From Gammaproteobacteria bacterium (GTDB taxonomy: Bacteria; Pseudomonadota; Gammaproteobacteria; GCA-002705445; GCA-002716945), in the NCBI GenBank assembly GCA_030835925.1, contig JAURQW010000023.1, positions 1 through 45,872 of the forward strand: a stretch of 45,872 nt of DNA, written 5' to 3'. Both the position numbers and the translations under genes were made by a program. Position 1 is the stretch's first letter. Every line of letters begins with the position of its first letter. Shown here in pieces: positions 30,095 to 38,647 of this stretch. The notes beneath the pieces are model-generated. The model saw only the letters and a program-made list of their open reading frames with translations. It did not search any database and was not told the DNA's origin.

Positions 30095-31132
30095 TTACTC
30101 TTTGTATTTGTTAAATATTGTAGTTTGGTATTTTGGTATACCAAAATCTATGCTTGATAGATTATACCAATTATCAACAGATAGGCTAATCTTTTTATGA
30201 TATTTGATATCACAAACCATGACATTAAATGTGAATTTAATGTGTGAAAGATTATGCGAAAACTTCCAAGTGACTGAATTTAATGATTTATTCAATTTGA
30301 AAGAACTGGCCCATTTTAATAAATCTGATTTATTATGAAAGATTGGCGAAGAATATAGCCCTTTCCAAAGATTATCATATGATATCTTTTCTAAATATAT
30401 ATCTTTATTTCTATTAATAATTACTAATGCCCAAATTTCTTTTTTTACTGGTCGTGTCTTCTTAACTAAATTATTATTAGAGGGTGTATAAGGATATGAC
30501 ATACAAATAGTGTTAATAGGACACTCATAACATAAAGGTTTTGATTTTTTACACACGAGTGAACCATAGTCCATATAGGCTTGAATAAAATCATCAGCTC
30601 GTTTTTCAGGTAGTAAGTCCTCAGACAATTCCCATAGAGCATTCATATTATTATCTCTAATTTTAAATGCTCTGGACAAAAATCTTTTAACATTACCATC
30701 TAAAATCGACCGATGTCCTTTCCCGCTAAAAGTAAGAATAGCTGAGGCTGTTGTTCTTCCAATCCCAGGAAGACTAAGTATATCATCATAGGTTTCAGGA
30801 AAATTCCCATCGAAATCATTTTCAATTTTCCTTAGAGATTTATGGATATTCTCTGCTCTTCTATAAAACCCTAGGCCGCTCCAAAGTTCCATAATCTCGT
30901 CTAAGCTTGCTGCGGATAGTTTTTTAAGGTTTGGATATTTAGTGATGAAGTTTTTGTAATAAGGTATTACAGTTTTTACTTGTGTTTGCTGTAACATAAT
31001 TTCAGATATCCATATCTTATAAATATCTCTTACTTTCCATGGTAAAGAGTCTCTTCCATAGCGATCATACCATTTCAAAAGTTTTTTTCTGAATAATGTT
31101 CTCAGTTTAGAATGGTAGTTTAATTTTGTCAT
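30095..31132 (-). CDS. mutY: A/G-specific adenine DNA glycosylase
   Basis: MutY removes adenine paired with 8-oxoguanine and so prevents G:C to T:A mutations. From the ATG at 31132 it has 345 residues. It shows KIWISEIMLQQTQVKTVIPYY, the helix-hairpin-helix LPGIGRTTASAIL, the catalytic Asp in SILDGNVKRFLSR, and the 4Fe-4S ligands CKKSKPLCYECPINTIC (C-x6-C-x2-C-x5-C). A C-terminal NUDIX-like domain recognises 8-oxoG. The track start (31144, TTG) or ATG 31141 would lengthen it slightly; all overlap the end of the asmA-like gene. yggX follows. Confidence 0.94.
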   Translation of the reverse strand: MTKLNYHSKLRTLFRKKLLKWYDRYGRDSLPWKVRDIYKIWISEIMLQQTQVKTVIPYYKNFITKYPNLKKLSAASLDEIMELWSGLGFYRRAENIHKSLRKIENDFDGNFPETYDDILSLPGIGRTTASAILTFSGKGHRSILDGNVKRFLSRAFKIRDNNMNALWELSEDLLPEKRADDFIQAYMDYGSLVCKKSKPLCYECPINTICMSYPYTPSNNNLVKKTRPVKKEIWALVIINRNKDIYLEKISYDNLWKGLYSSPIFHNKSDLLKWASSFKLNKSLNSVTWKFSHNLSHIKFTFNVMVCDIKYHKKISLSVDNWYNLSSIDFGIPKYQTTIFNKYKE

Positions 31133-31919
31133 CGAGCTCATCAAATACTTTGTCCTTAATTACATCTATGACTTTTTCTTTTATTGGCTCTATTTTTTTA
31201 ATAGCAATCTGACCCAAATCAATAGAAACAGAGAGATTATTTAATTCTCCAGTGATCATAATAGGAAGTTCTTCACCATTTAATTCATCTGGGTATATTT
31301 TTTGATAAGAGTTGTTTATCTTGCTTGATTCTTTAATGTTACCAGTCATCCTAATGTCGGCAACCTTTGTAAGAATATTTATTGTTCCACTTCCTTTTGC
31401 TTCCATCATTTCCGTCTCAATATAGATATCATTTACGTTCATAATGTTATCATCTATATTTGCTCTAGCTGACATGTTCTTGATGTTTGTGATATTTGGA
31501 TGAAGATCATCATACAGTGAAAATTTCAACAAAGAATAAGTTTTAAGTAGTACAGCATCGGCGTTAATGCCATAATATTTAAAGTTCTTAGCCGTAATAT
31601 CTTTCACATCGATTATATTATCAATTAATTTATCAAGTGATATCAACAATTCAGTCTTTGCGACAGAAATAATCATATTCTTTGAGCCAGAAGATAGTTC
31701 TTTATAAATTTCGATATTAGGCATTGAAATTTTAGTTTCTGGCAAAAAATGAATTTCTAAGTCGCCATTATATGTGAACTCATATTTTGTTTTTGACGAA
31801 ATATAATCTGTAATTTTATCTTTATAATTATTTGGATTAAATATAAAAAATAAATAAATAATAGATAAACTAATGATAAAAATAATTAAATAAATAAAAT
31901 TAATAGCTATTTTTTTCAT
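31107..31919 (-). CDS. short AsmA-like protein
   Basis: This gene occupies the asmA position directly upstream of mutY. The 270-residue product has an N-terminal membrane anchor (FIYLIIFIISLSIIYLFFIF) followed by an AsmA-type start (YEFTYNGDLEIHFLPETKISMPNIEIYK). The rest lies in the periplasm, with beta-rich ITAKNFKYYGIN and MTGNI-like strands, and ends in an amphipathic Lys/Asp tail. AsmA proteins usually have about 600 residues or more and help phospholipid transport to the outer membrane, so this copy is less than half length. It overlaps the moaC stop by one base and mutY by 26 bases. No frameshift is obvious; it looks like a genuine reduced form. Confidence 0.75.
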   Translation of the reverse strand: MKKIAINFIYLIIFIISLSIIYLFFIFNPNNYKDKITDYISSKTKYEFTYNGDLEIHFLPETKISMPNIEIYKELSSGSKNMIISVAKTELLISLDKLIDNIIDVKDITAKNFKYYGINADAVLLKTYSLLKFSLYDDLHPNITNIKNMSARANIDDNIMNVNDIYIETEMMEAKGSGTINILTKVADIRMTGNIKESSKINNSYQKIYPDELNGEELPIMITGELNNLSVSIDLGQIAIKKIEPIKEKVIDVIKDKVFDELDDKIKLPF

Positions 31920-32389
31920 TATTTTAACTGATAAATACCTGATTTACCGCCCTCTTTAAAAAGTAATTTTACATCAGATATAATCATAGATTTGTCTATA
32001 TATTTACACATATCATAAATGGTTAGCAAGGCAATCTGTGTGGAGCATAAAGCTTCAATTTCAACACCTGTTTTTCCTTCACAGTTTATTTCACAAGTAC
32101 ATTCAACGCGGTCTTTTTTAATATTAAAATCTATAGTTGCACTGACTATATTTAATGGATGTGCTAGAGGTATTAAAGAAGAGGTTTTCTTTGCTGCCTG
32201 AATCCCTGCTATCTGTGCTACAGTTAATACATCTCCTTTTTTATTTTTATTTTGTAAAATTGATTCTAACGCATCGTTATTCAACTTAATATACCCGCTG
32301 GCTACTGCCATACGCCCGCTACTTGGCTTAGCTCCAATATCAACCATTCGTATATTGCCATTATTGTCAATGTGGTTACTTTTCTTCAT
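31919..32389 (-). CDS. moaC: cyclic pyranopterin monophosphate synthase MoaC
   Basis: MoaC converts the MoaA product into cyclic pyranopterin monophosphate in molybdenum cofactor synthesis. The 156 residues include RMVDIGAKPSSGRMAVASG near the start, KKTSSLIPLAHPL, the GKTGVEIEAL segment, MCKYIDKSM, and the C-terminal KEGGKSG, all diagnostic. No other moa/moe gene lies in the window. It is the first gene of the minus-strand run leading to mutY, and is divergent from rdgB across 68 bases that include TATAAT at 32412-32417. Confidence 0.96.
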   Translation of the reverse strand: MKKSNHIDNNGNIRMVDIGAKPSSGRMAVASGYIKLNNDALESILQNKNKKGDVLTVAQIAGIQAAKKTSSLIPLAHPLNIVSATIDFNIKKDRVECTCEINCEGKTGVEIEALCSTQIALLTIYDMCKYIDKSMIISDVKLLFKEGGKSGIYQLK

Positions 32390-32457
32390 ATCTTTATATA
32401 TTTAATTTTATTATAATTCTACAGTATATAGATCAGTTTTAAAATTTAAGAATCATA

Positions 32458-33060
32458 ATGAAAATTATACTTGCATCAAAAAACCAAGATAAGATTAAAG
32501 AAATTGGAAAAATACTTAATCGTTCTAACAGAAAACTTATCACCTGTAATGATGTGGATATACCAGAAGTTGAAGAAACAGGGTCAACTTTTGTTGAAAA
32601 TGCAATCCTTAAAGCAAGGAGCGCCTCGCTATCAACAGGTTTACCAGCAATAGCGGATGATTCTGGCATAGAAGTAGATTATCTAAATGCTAAACCAGGG
32701 ATTAAATCCGCCAGATACTCGGGTGAAAATGCTACAAATGAAAGTAATAATTTAAAATTACTTGGAGCACTTAATGGATTGCCACATAAAGATAGGAAAG
32801 CTTGTTATAGATGTATAATTGTTTACATGAGGTTCCCGGATGATCCATTTCCAGTTATTACATCAGGAAGTTGGCATGGGTACATAACAGACAGATTAAT
32901 TGGATCTAATGGTTTCGGATATGATCCGCTATTCTATTTGCCTGAATATGATAAAACTTCAGCTCAGATTTCATCAGATTTAAAAAATAAAATTAGTCAT
33001 AGAGCTCAGGCTCTTATTAAACTTGAAGAGTACTTCGAAAAAGAAGAGGCCGGTGCATGA
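32458..33060 (+). CDS. rdgB: XTP/dITP diphosphatase RdgB
   Basis: RdgB hydrolyses XTP, ITP and dITP to keep deaminated purines out of nucleic acids. The 200 residues show the N-terminal IILASKNQDKIKEI, then EETGSTFVENAILKA, PAIADDSGIEVDYLN with the catalytic Asp pair, the SARYSGENATN segment, GSNGFGYDPLFYLPE and the closing SHRAQAL. Length is normal. It overlaps the M48 protease gene by 4 bases (ATGA). Confidence 0.96.
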   Translation: MKIILASKNQDKIKEIGKILNRSNRKLITCNDVDIPEVEETGSTFVENAILKARSASLSTGLPAIADDSGIEVDYLNAKPGIKSARYSGENATNESNNLKLLGALNGLPHKDRKACYRCIIVYMRFPDDPFPVITSGSWHGYITDRLIGSNGFGYDPLFYLPEYDKTSAQISSDLKNKISHRAQALIKLEEYFEKEEAGA

Positions 33061-34538
33061 TTAGAAGAATCATCTTTTCTTTATTCTTCCCTATGCTATT
33101 ATCTGGTTGCGCCACTAACCCTGTCTCTGGATTACCAGATTTTGTAACAATTACTGAACAACAAGAAATCTCTATAGGCGCCTCATACCATAAACAAATC
33201 CTTGAGGAAAATAAATTAATTGATAATAAAGAATTAAATGATTATTTCCAAAAACTTGGTGAATCTATAGCAAAAGAAAGCCATAGGCCCAAGCTTAAAT
33301 GGACTTTTACTTTAATTGACGATCCTACATTTAATGCCTTTGCTACACCAGGAGGATATGTATATATGTACAGGGGGATGCTGAACTATTTTAACTCAGA
33401 AGCCGAGTTTGCAGGTGTGATAGGCCATGAAATAGCCCATATTACTGCAAGACACGCAGTAAGAGGCATGAGTACAGCACAAGTATCGGGTCTTCTTCTA
33501 GGGCTGCTCCAAGCAAATGTGCCAGGTGGACAATTAACAGGCAATGCATTTAACTTAGTTAATATGATTATTAACCGTGGCTATTCTAGAAAATTTGAAC
33601 TAGAAGCTGATCAACTAGGTGAAGAGTACCTAGATAGAGTCAACTATGACCCTAGCGCAATGTCCGCATTCTTGAAGACTCTAAAATATTCAGATGAACT
33701 AGAAATAAAAATAGCCAAAAATGAAGGGAGAGAGCCTAATATTGGATACCATGGGGTTTTTTCAACTCACCCTGATCATGAAAAAAGAATCAAAGCATTA
33801 GATAAGACTACTAAAAAAAATAATAAAATGAAGATTGGCAAAGAGAAATTCTTAAAAATGTTAGATGGATCATTGTATGGGTCAAGCCCAGAAGAAGGAT
33901 ATGTAAAAAATTCAGTTTTCTATCATCCAGTTTTAGCAATTAAATTCGATATTGAGAAAACATGGAATTTTAAAAACCATCCTGATAAGTTGGAATTAAC
34001 AAAGACAGATGCAAATATGACTTTAAGAGCTGATGATTTATTGGCTGATGATTTAGAAAATGGATTGACTGCTGAAAAGTATTTATCAGACGGTATCAAT
34101 AAGAGCTCTTTCTTGAGTTCCAATGAATTGATAGAGTCTAAAGATTTCTCATATAATAATCTAAAAGGTCATAGTCACCTCTACATAAATGAGAGCATTA
34201 TAGATAAAAGTTACAAAAGATTCACAGTGATATTTGATACTAAAAATTCTAACACTAAACCAAAAGCTTGGATTGCTGTTACAAGTTTTAAAAATCTTAG
34301 TGATGACAAAGAAATAAAATTGATGCTCAAATCTTTCTCTAAAATGTCTCAAGATGAAATTAAAAAATCTAAAGGCTTGAGGATTAAAGTTATAAGATTT
34401 AAATCAGGCATGACATACGATAAGCTTGCTGCATCTTCACCTCTTGGCAAGTATGCTCTTGATAAACTGCGTTTATTGAATGGACATTACCCAGACGATA
34501 ATCCAAGAGTTGGGGAGCTTATTAAAATTGTTGAATAA
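33057..34538 (+). CDS. M48-family metalloprotease lipoprotein (BepA/YfgC-like)
   Basis: This 493-residue protein is probably an outer-membrane-linked zinc protease of the periplasm. It has a lipoprotein signal with lipobox LLSGC (Cys18), followed by PGGYVYMYRGML, the zinc motif HEIAHITARH at about 124-133, and the third ligand in ELEADQLGEEYLD. The M48 domain ends near 260. The C-terminal half, with a beta-rich part and FKSGMTYDKLAASSPLGKYA, resembles the long YfgC-like M48 lipoproteins rather than TPR-tailed BepA. Relatives clear misfolded outer-membrane proteins. It is coupled to rdgB, and its stop overlaps the next gene's likely start. Confidence 0.88.
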   Translation: MIRRIIFSLFFPMLLSGCATNPVSGLPDFVTITEQQEISIGASYHKQILEENKLIDNKELNDYFQKLGESIAKESHRPKLKWTFTLIDDPTFNAFATPGGYVYMYRGMLNYFNSEAEFAGVIGHEIAHITARHAVRGMSTAQVSGLLLGLLQANVPGGQLTGNAFNLVNMIINRGYSRKFELEADQLGEEYLDRVNYDPSAMSAFLKTLKYSDELEIKIAKNEGREPNIGYHGVFSTHPDHEKRIKALDKTTKKNNKMKIGKEKFLKMLDGSLYGSSPEEGYVKNSVFYHPVLAIKFDIEKTWNFKNHPDKLELTKTDANMTLRADDLLADDLENGLTAEKYLSDGINKSSFLSSNELIESKDFSYNNLKGHSHLYINESIIDKSYKRFTVIFDTKNSNTKPKAWIAVTSFKNLSDDKEIKLMLKSFSKMSQDEIKKSKGLRIKVIRFKSGMTYDKLAASSPLGKYALDKLRLLNGHYPDDNPRVGELIKIVE

Positions 34539-35439
34539 ATCTGATTATGACAAAGTTTTCTTAATTGACTCAACGGGTTTTGTACTAAAATACTGGTTCT
34601 CGATGCCACCAGTTGAAACAAAGAACTTTGAGTCAATTTCAGCTTTCTTAGGCTTTAGCAGTTTTGTAATTGGATTATTGAGTAAGTATAAGCCCATATA
34701 CATATCGTTTGCTTTTGATGAAAGTTTAGGGACATGTTTTAGAAATAAAATATATCCTGATTATAAAAAATCTAGGGAAAGTGCTCCAGAAGAATTGAAA
34801 GCTCAATTAACATTATGTAGAGAGTTTCTTGATGTCTTAGGGTTAGACAATAATGCAAGTAACACATATGAGGCTGATGATATCCTATATACTGTCGCAA
34901 AAAATGTTAGAGAATCTGGGTTCAATAGTATAATTCTCACAAATGATAAAGATCTATATCAATTAGTACATCCGGGTGATATTTGGTGGGATTATAAAAG
35001 TAAGATTTTTTACTACGATGGTCTGCTAGACTTCTTAGGCTTTGTTCCACAAAATTTATCTGATTTTTTAGGATTAATGGGTGATTCAGTGGATAACATA
35101 CCAGGCGCTCCTGGGCTAGGAGAAAAAACTGCAATGACATTGATGAGTAGGTATAAAGATTTAGAGAACTTGATGATAAATATTGACTCTATAACGGATC
35201 ATGTTGGGATGAAGTTTAAAAGATTTATCAAAATAATTAAAGAAAATAAAAAAATTATATACCTTTCTAAAAAGTTAGCTACACTAGAGTATGTTGATGA
35301 TCTTAATAATGATTTAAGCTCGTTAAAAAGAGAAACCATAGATTTTAAAAAGCTAGAAGCTTTCTTGATCAAAACAGGAATGAAAGAAGGTCAGAGAAAT
35401 TCTTGGTTAAGAGATATAAAAAAATTAGTTGTACTATAA
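34528..35439 (+). CDS. stand-alone 5'-3' exonuclease (polymerase I N-terminal type)
   Basis: This is a flap/5' nuclease that would remove RNA primers or flaps. Every hallmark of the DNA polymerase I 5'-nuclease domain is present: KVFLIDSTGFVLKYWFS, FRNKIYPDYKKSRESAP, YEADDILYTVA, ILTNDKDLYQLV and LMGDSVDNIPGAPGLGEKTA, holding the metal-binding acidic residues. No polymerase domain follows. The track begins at 34480 within the protease gene. A TTG at 34528 with GGGGAG 10 bases upstream gives MLNKSDYDKVFLID (303 residues) and fits the family better. Size suggests a pol I-type domain rather than ExoIX. Its stop lies one base before the PFK gene. Confidence 0.87.
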   Translation: MLNKSDYDKVFLIDSTGFVLKYWFSMPPVETKNFESISAFLGFSSFVIGLLSKYKPIYISFAFDESLGTCFRNKIYPDYKKSRESAPEELKAQLTLCREFLDVLGLDNNASNTYEADDILYTVAKNVRESGFNSIILTNDKDLYQLVHPGDIWWDYKSKIFYYDGLLDFLGFVPQNLSDFLGLMGDSVDNIPGAPGLGEKTAMTLMSRYKDLENLMINIDSITDHVGMKFKRFIKIIKENKKIIYLSKKLATLEYVDDLNNDLSSLKRETIDFKKLEAFLIKTGMKEGQRNSWLRDIKKLVVL

Positions 35440-35440
35440 T

Positions 35441-36703
35441 ATGAAAAAGAATATTTTTTATGCACAGTCTGGGGGCGTTACACCAGTTATAAATGCAACA
35501 GCTGCAGGTCTAATAGATTATGTCTCTAGAAACAAAGCTTCTTTTGGTAAATTATTTGTAGGTAAAAATGGCATTGCAGGTGCCTTGAATGAAGAACTAA
35601 TTGATATAAGTAAAGAAAAATCTAGCGAGCTGAGGAAACTAGTTCACACACCTGGAGGAGCCTTTGGATCCTGTCGGATTAAACTTCAAGACCCAGTCAA
35701 AAATGAAAAGGAGTTTAGAAGAATACTAGAAGTTTTCAAAGCACATAACATAGGATATTTTTTTTATAATGGTGGTGGAGACTCACAGGATACAACATTA
35801 AAAATCTCTAATTATTGCAAAGCAAATAACTATGATGTTACATGTATTGGGTTGCCTAAAACTATTGATAATGATCTGCCAGTGACTGATAATTGTCCGG
35901 GGTTTGGATCTGTAGCTAAGTATATTGCGACTTCAACATTAGAAGCATCCCTTGATGTAGCCTCTATGGCAAACTCGTCAACAAAAGTTTTTATTTTAGA
36001 AGTAATGGGAAGACATGCTGGCTGGCTGGCAGCATCTGCGGGGGTGATTAAAGAAAATAAAAGCATGCCCCCACACCTTATTCTCTTGCCAGAAGTTATA
36101 TTTGATGAAAAGAAATTTCTTCAAGAAACTAAAACTATAGTAAAGAATTATGGGTATTGCGTAATAGTAGCATCAGAGGGTATAAAGAATAAAAAAAATC
36201 AATTTATAGCTTCGAGTACCTCAAAAGACAGTTTTGGCCATGCACATCTTGGTGGAGTAGCTCCCAAGCTTGCCAATATTATTTCAAATAAATTATCATA
36301 TAAAGTCCACTGGGCTGTAGCTGATTATTTACAAAGAGCTGCTAGGCATCTTGCGTCATCTGTCGATGTCAAACAGGCTTATGCAATTGGCTTTAAAGCT
36401 TTATATTATGCAAAAAAAGGCGTTAATGGCGTTATGTTAACCATAAAAAAGCAAAAAGCAAAAACATATAAATGGGAAATAAAATATACAAAACTACAGA
36501 ATGTTGCAAATTTTGAAAAAGAATTACCAAAAAGCTTTATAACCAAGGATGGTTTTGGCATAACATCTATATGTAAAAATTACATTAAGAACCTTATTTC
36601 TGGTGAGGATTTCCCACCATATAAAAATGGTGTTCCTGTCTATGCCAAATTAAAACTTCCTCTTGTCAAAAAGAAATTAAAGAAATTTAAAGTAAGTCTC
36701 TAA
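35441..36703 (+). CDS. pfp: phosphofructokinase, pyrophosphate-dependent type
   Basis: This enzyme interconverts fructose 6-phosphate and fructose 1,6-bisphosphate. The donor loop reads GGGDSQDTT rather than the GGDGS of ATP enzymes, and the next motif is PKTIDNDLP, where the Lys marks pyrophosphate users (ATP enzymes have GTIDND). EVMGRHAGWLAA gives the sugar-phosphate site. A PPi enzyme is reversible, so it can serve glycolysis, gluconeogenesis or a Calvin-type cycle. The 420 residues start at ATG 35441; the track's TTG four codons earlier overlaps the exonuclease. The 3' end overlaps hemH by 17 bases, convergent. Confidence 0.9.
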   Translation: MKKNIFYAQSGGVTPVINATAAGLIDYVSRNKASFGKLFVGKNGIAGALNEELIDISKEKSSELRKLVHTPGGAFGSCRIKLQDPVKNEKEFRRILEVFKAHNIGYFFYNGGGDSQDTTLKISNYCKANNYDVTCIGLPKTIDNDLPVTDNCPGFGSVAKYIATSTLEASLDVASMANSSTKVFILEVMGRHAGWLAASAGVIKENKSMPPHLILLPEVIFDEKKFLQETKTIVKNYGYCVIVASEGIKNKKNQFIASSTSKDSFGHAHLGGVAPKLANIISNKLSYKVHWAVADYLQRAARHLASSVDVKQAYAIGFKALYYAKKGVNGVMLTIKKQKAKTYKWEIKYTKLQNVANFEKELPKSFITKDGFGITSICKNYIKNLISGEDFPPYKNGVPVYAKLKLPLVKKKLKKFKVSL

Positions 36704-37700
36704 AATCAATCTTTTCTTTTTCATGATCTTTTATAAGCATTTCAAGAAAGTCTATAAAATCTTTGTCACCATTGAGACAAGGTATAAATTTATATGTCTC
36801 ACCTCCAGATTCCATAAATAAGTCATGTGACTCTTCTCCAATTTCCTCAATAGTTTCCAGACAATCAGATGGAAATCCTGGGCAATAAACCTGTATATTT
36901 TTGGTGTTTTCAAGCGGAAGTTTCTCTAACCTCTCCGCCAAATAAGGTTGAATCCACTCAGATTTTCCAAATCTTGATTGAAAAACAATTTCATAATCAT
37001 TATTAGAAAGGTTTAGTTTATTTGCAATAAGATTAGCTGTTTTGAAACATTGAGATTGATATGGCTCATCTTCTCCTACATAAGATTTTGGAATACCATG
37101 AAATGATAATAATAATTTATCAGGTTTACCATGTGCACTTTGGAATGATTTAATATGCGAGACAGATGAATTTATATAACCATCATAATCATGAAAGTCT
37201 TTAATCATGCTGATATTTTTATCTTCCAGAGATATATTATTTTTTTTAGTAATACGAGCAATTTGATTTGCTATTGACTTAGTTGTTGTAGTTGAGTACT
37301 GAGGGAACATTGGTAGAAACAAGATATTCTTAAACCCTAGCTTGAAATACTCCATAATTTTGCTTTCTATTGAAGGTTTGCCATACCTCATTGCCACATC
37401 AATAGTAAAATCATGCGGTAATTTCTGGCGCAGCAAACCTGCTTGAAGAAACGTATTATATAATAATGGTGAGCCCCATTCTGTCCAAACCTTCTTATAT
37501 AACTCTGCGCTTTTCTTCGGCCTACTTCTTAAAATTATTAAATGTAATAATGGAAGCCAGAATATTCGAGGCAATCTTATGACATCTTTATCAGAAAGGA
37601 ATTCTCTTAAATAAATCCTAACATCCTGCTCAGTAGGCTGGCTTGGAGTGCCAAGGTTTGATACGAGAACAACTGTTTTAGGTTTATGATTAGATTCCAT
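36687..37700 (-). CDS. hemH: ferrochelatase
   Basis: HemH inserts iron(II) into protoporphyrin IX, the last step of protohaem synthesis. The 337 residues show VVLVSNLGTPSQPTEQDVRIYLREFLSD, FLPMFPQYSTTT, LLLSFHGIPKSYV with the catalytic histidine, FQSRFGKSEWIQPYL and VYCPGFPSDCLETIEEI. No C-terminal cluster-binding cysteines are seen, as in most gammaproteobacteria. The track starts at a TTG (37718), but the ATG at 37700 (MESNHKPKT) gives the normal N terminus. It follows the HNH nuclease gene after about 20 bases. Confidence 0.95.
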   Translation of the reverse strand: MESNHKPKTVVLVSNLGTPSQPTEQDVRIYLREFLSDKDVIRLPRIFWLPLLHLIILRSRPKKSAELYKKVWTEWGSPLLYNTFLQAGLLRQKLPHDFTIDVAMRYGKPSIESKIMEYFKLGFKNILFLPMFPQYSTTTTKSIANQIARITKKNNISLEDKNISMIKDFHDYDGYINSSVSHIKSFQSAHGKPDKLLLSFHGIPKSYVGEDEPYQSQCFKTANLIANKLNLSNNDYEIVFQSRFGKSEWIQPYLAERLEKLPLENTKNIQVYCPGFPSDCLETIEEIGEESHDLFMESGGETYKFIPCLNGDKDFIDFLEMLIKDHEKEKIDFRDLL

Positions 37701-37720
37701 TCGTTTATTGTAAAGCAATG

Positions 37721-38311
37721 CTAAGTCTTTGTGTATCTCTTAAAGATCGGGCTTTTATCTGAAATATGGGATATAAGAAACTCCATTTGATCAGCTAATA
37801 TCTTTCTTCCTCTTAAAATTAAATATTCTACCCTGGATGGCGCAAATGGAATAGCAAGGAGCATCATATTTGCTTTTTCCGGTGTTCTGCCACCTTTCTG
37901 GTTATTACATCGCTTACAAGATGTGACAACATTAGTCCATACATCTAAACCACCATGTGATAGTGGTATAACATGGTCTCTTGATAAATCTTTATAATTA
38001 AAAAACTCACCACAATATAAGCAATTATTAGCATCCCTTTTAAATAATGTTGTATTTGACAAGGAAGGCGTAAAGCTTGAAAAATCCGATTTATTTATAT
38101 CATGTGTAGCAATGATAGAATTCACTTTTAACTTGCTTTTGAGCTGTGTTAGACGGTTATAACCGCCTCTTAAAAGCATAGAACTAGAGCCACACTCATA
38201 GGATACCTGATTTGTATAATACAGCCTAGCTGCTGTTTCATAAGATACCCAAGATACTGGATAACCCGCAGAATTTAACCTAAGTATTTTTTGTTGATTT
38301 GTAAACATCAT
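37721..38311 (-). CDS. HNH endonuclease family protein
   Basis: This 196-residue protein has a clear HNH nuclease domain in its second half. A zinc knuckle CLYCG (about 97-101) and CKRCNNQKGGRTPEKA flank the core SRDHVIPLSHGGLDVWTNVV with its His and Asn residues. The first 90 residues are conserved in chromosomal relatives as an extra domain (VLRLNSAGYPVSWVSYETAARLYY-like, with a WxSY motif). These proteins are widespread single-copy genes, not tied to introns, and their biological role is unclear. Two ATG codons in tandem (38311, 38308) follow a TATAAT by 5 bases. It is divergent from priA across the DnaA-box region. Confidence 0.87.
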   Translation of the reverse strand: MMFTNQQKILRLNSAGYPVSWVSYETAARLYYTNQVSYECGSSSMLLRGGYNRLTQLKSKLKVNSIIATHDINKSDFSSFTPSLSNTTLFKRDANNCLYCGEFFNYKDLSRDHVIPLSHGGLDVWTNVVTSCKRCNNQKGGRTPEKANMMLLAIPFAPSRVEYLILRGRKILADQMEFLISHISDKSPIFKRYTKT

Positions 38312-38316
38312 TACTA

Positions 38317-38322
38317 ATTATA
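38317..38322 (-). promoter_or_regulatory. candidate -10 box of the HNH gene
   Basis: Read on the minus strand this is TATAAT, separated by 5 bases from the first of the tandem ATG codons. Transcription would then begin at or next to the start codon, giving a leaderless message. ATGTTG, a weak -35, lies 17 bases further upstream. Confidence 0.45.
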
Positions 38323-38647
38323 CCCAGTATATTGCTCATCAACATGATAAATAAATTATTATATTAAAAATTGCCTGTTAGTTTAAAAATAAAGGCTATA
38401 AAATCATATATATCTCAGGAAAAACCTAAAATTAGGAGTCAAAATAAAGCTAAAAACATAAATGATGCACTATTTATTAACATACCGATAAAAAATGAAT
38501 AAACAAAACCTTAAAAACAATCAGTGATAAAAAGATATTTATTATCTTTATAAGTTATTGTTATTTATATATATTTACGATTGGTTATAAATTGAACAAT
38601 CTGCCACAGGTAAAATGAGGGAAAGAAAAATCAATAAAAAAGCATAT

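Noticed and set aside
35429-35440. Track start of the phosphofructokinase at TTG 35429
   Set aside because: The ATG at 35441 gives the family N terminus KNIFYAQSGG and avoids overlap with the exonuclease stop.
37701-37718. Track start of hemH at TTG 37718
   Set aside because: The ATG at 37700 gives a normal ferrochelatase N terminus, and no ribosome site favours the TTG.
37721-38311. HNH gene as a homing endonuclease or mobile element
   Set aside because: There are no intron boundaries, repeats or transposase nearby, and the extra N-terminal domain is typical of chromosomal single-copy relatives.
38425-38436. CCTAA-AA-TTAGG as a terminator or small RNA hairpin
   Set aside because: The stem is only five pairs with a two-base loop and no T-run, too weak to call.
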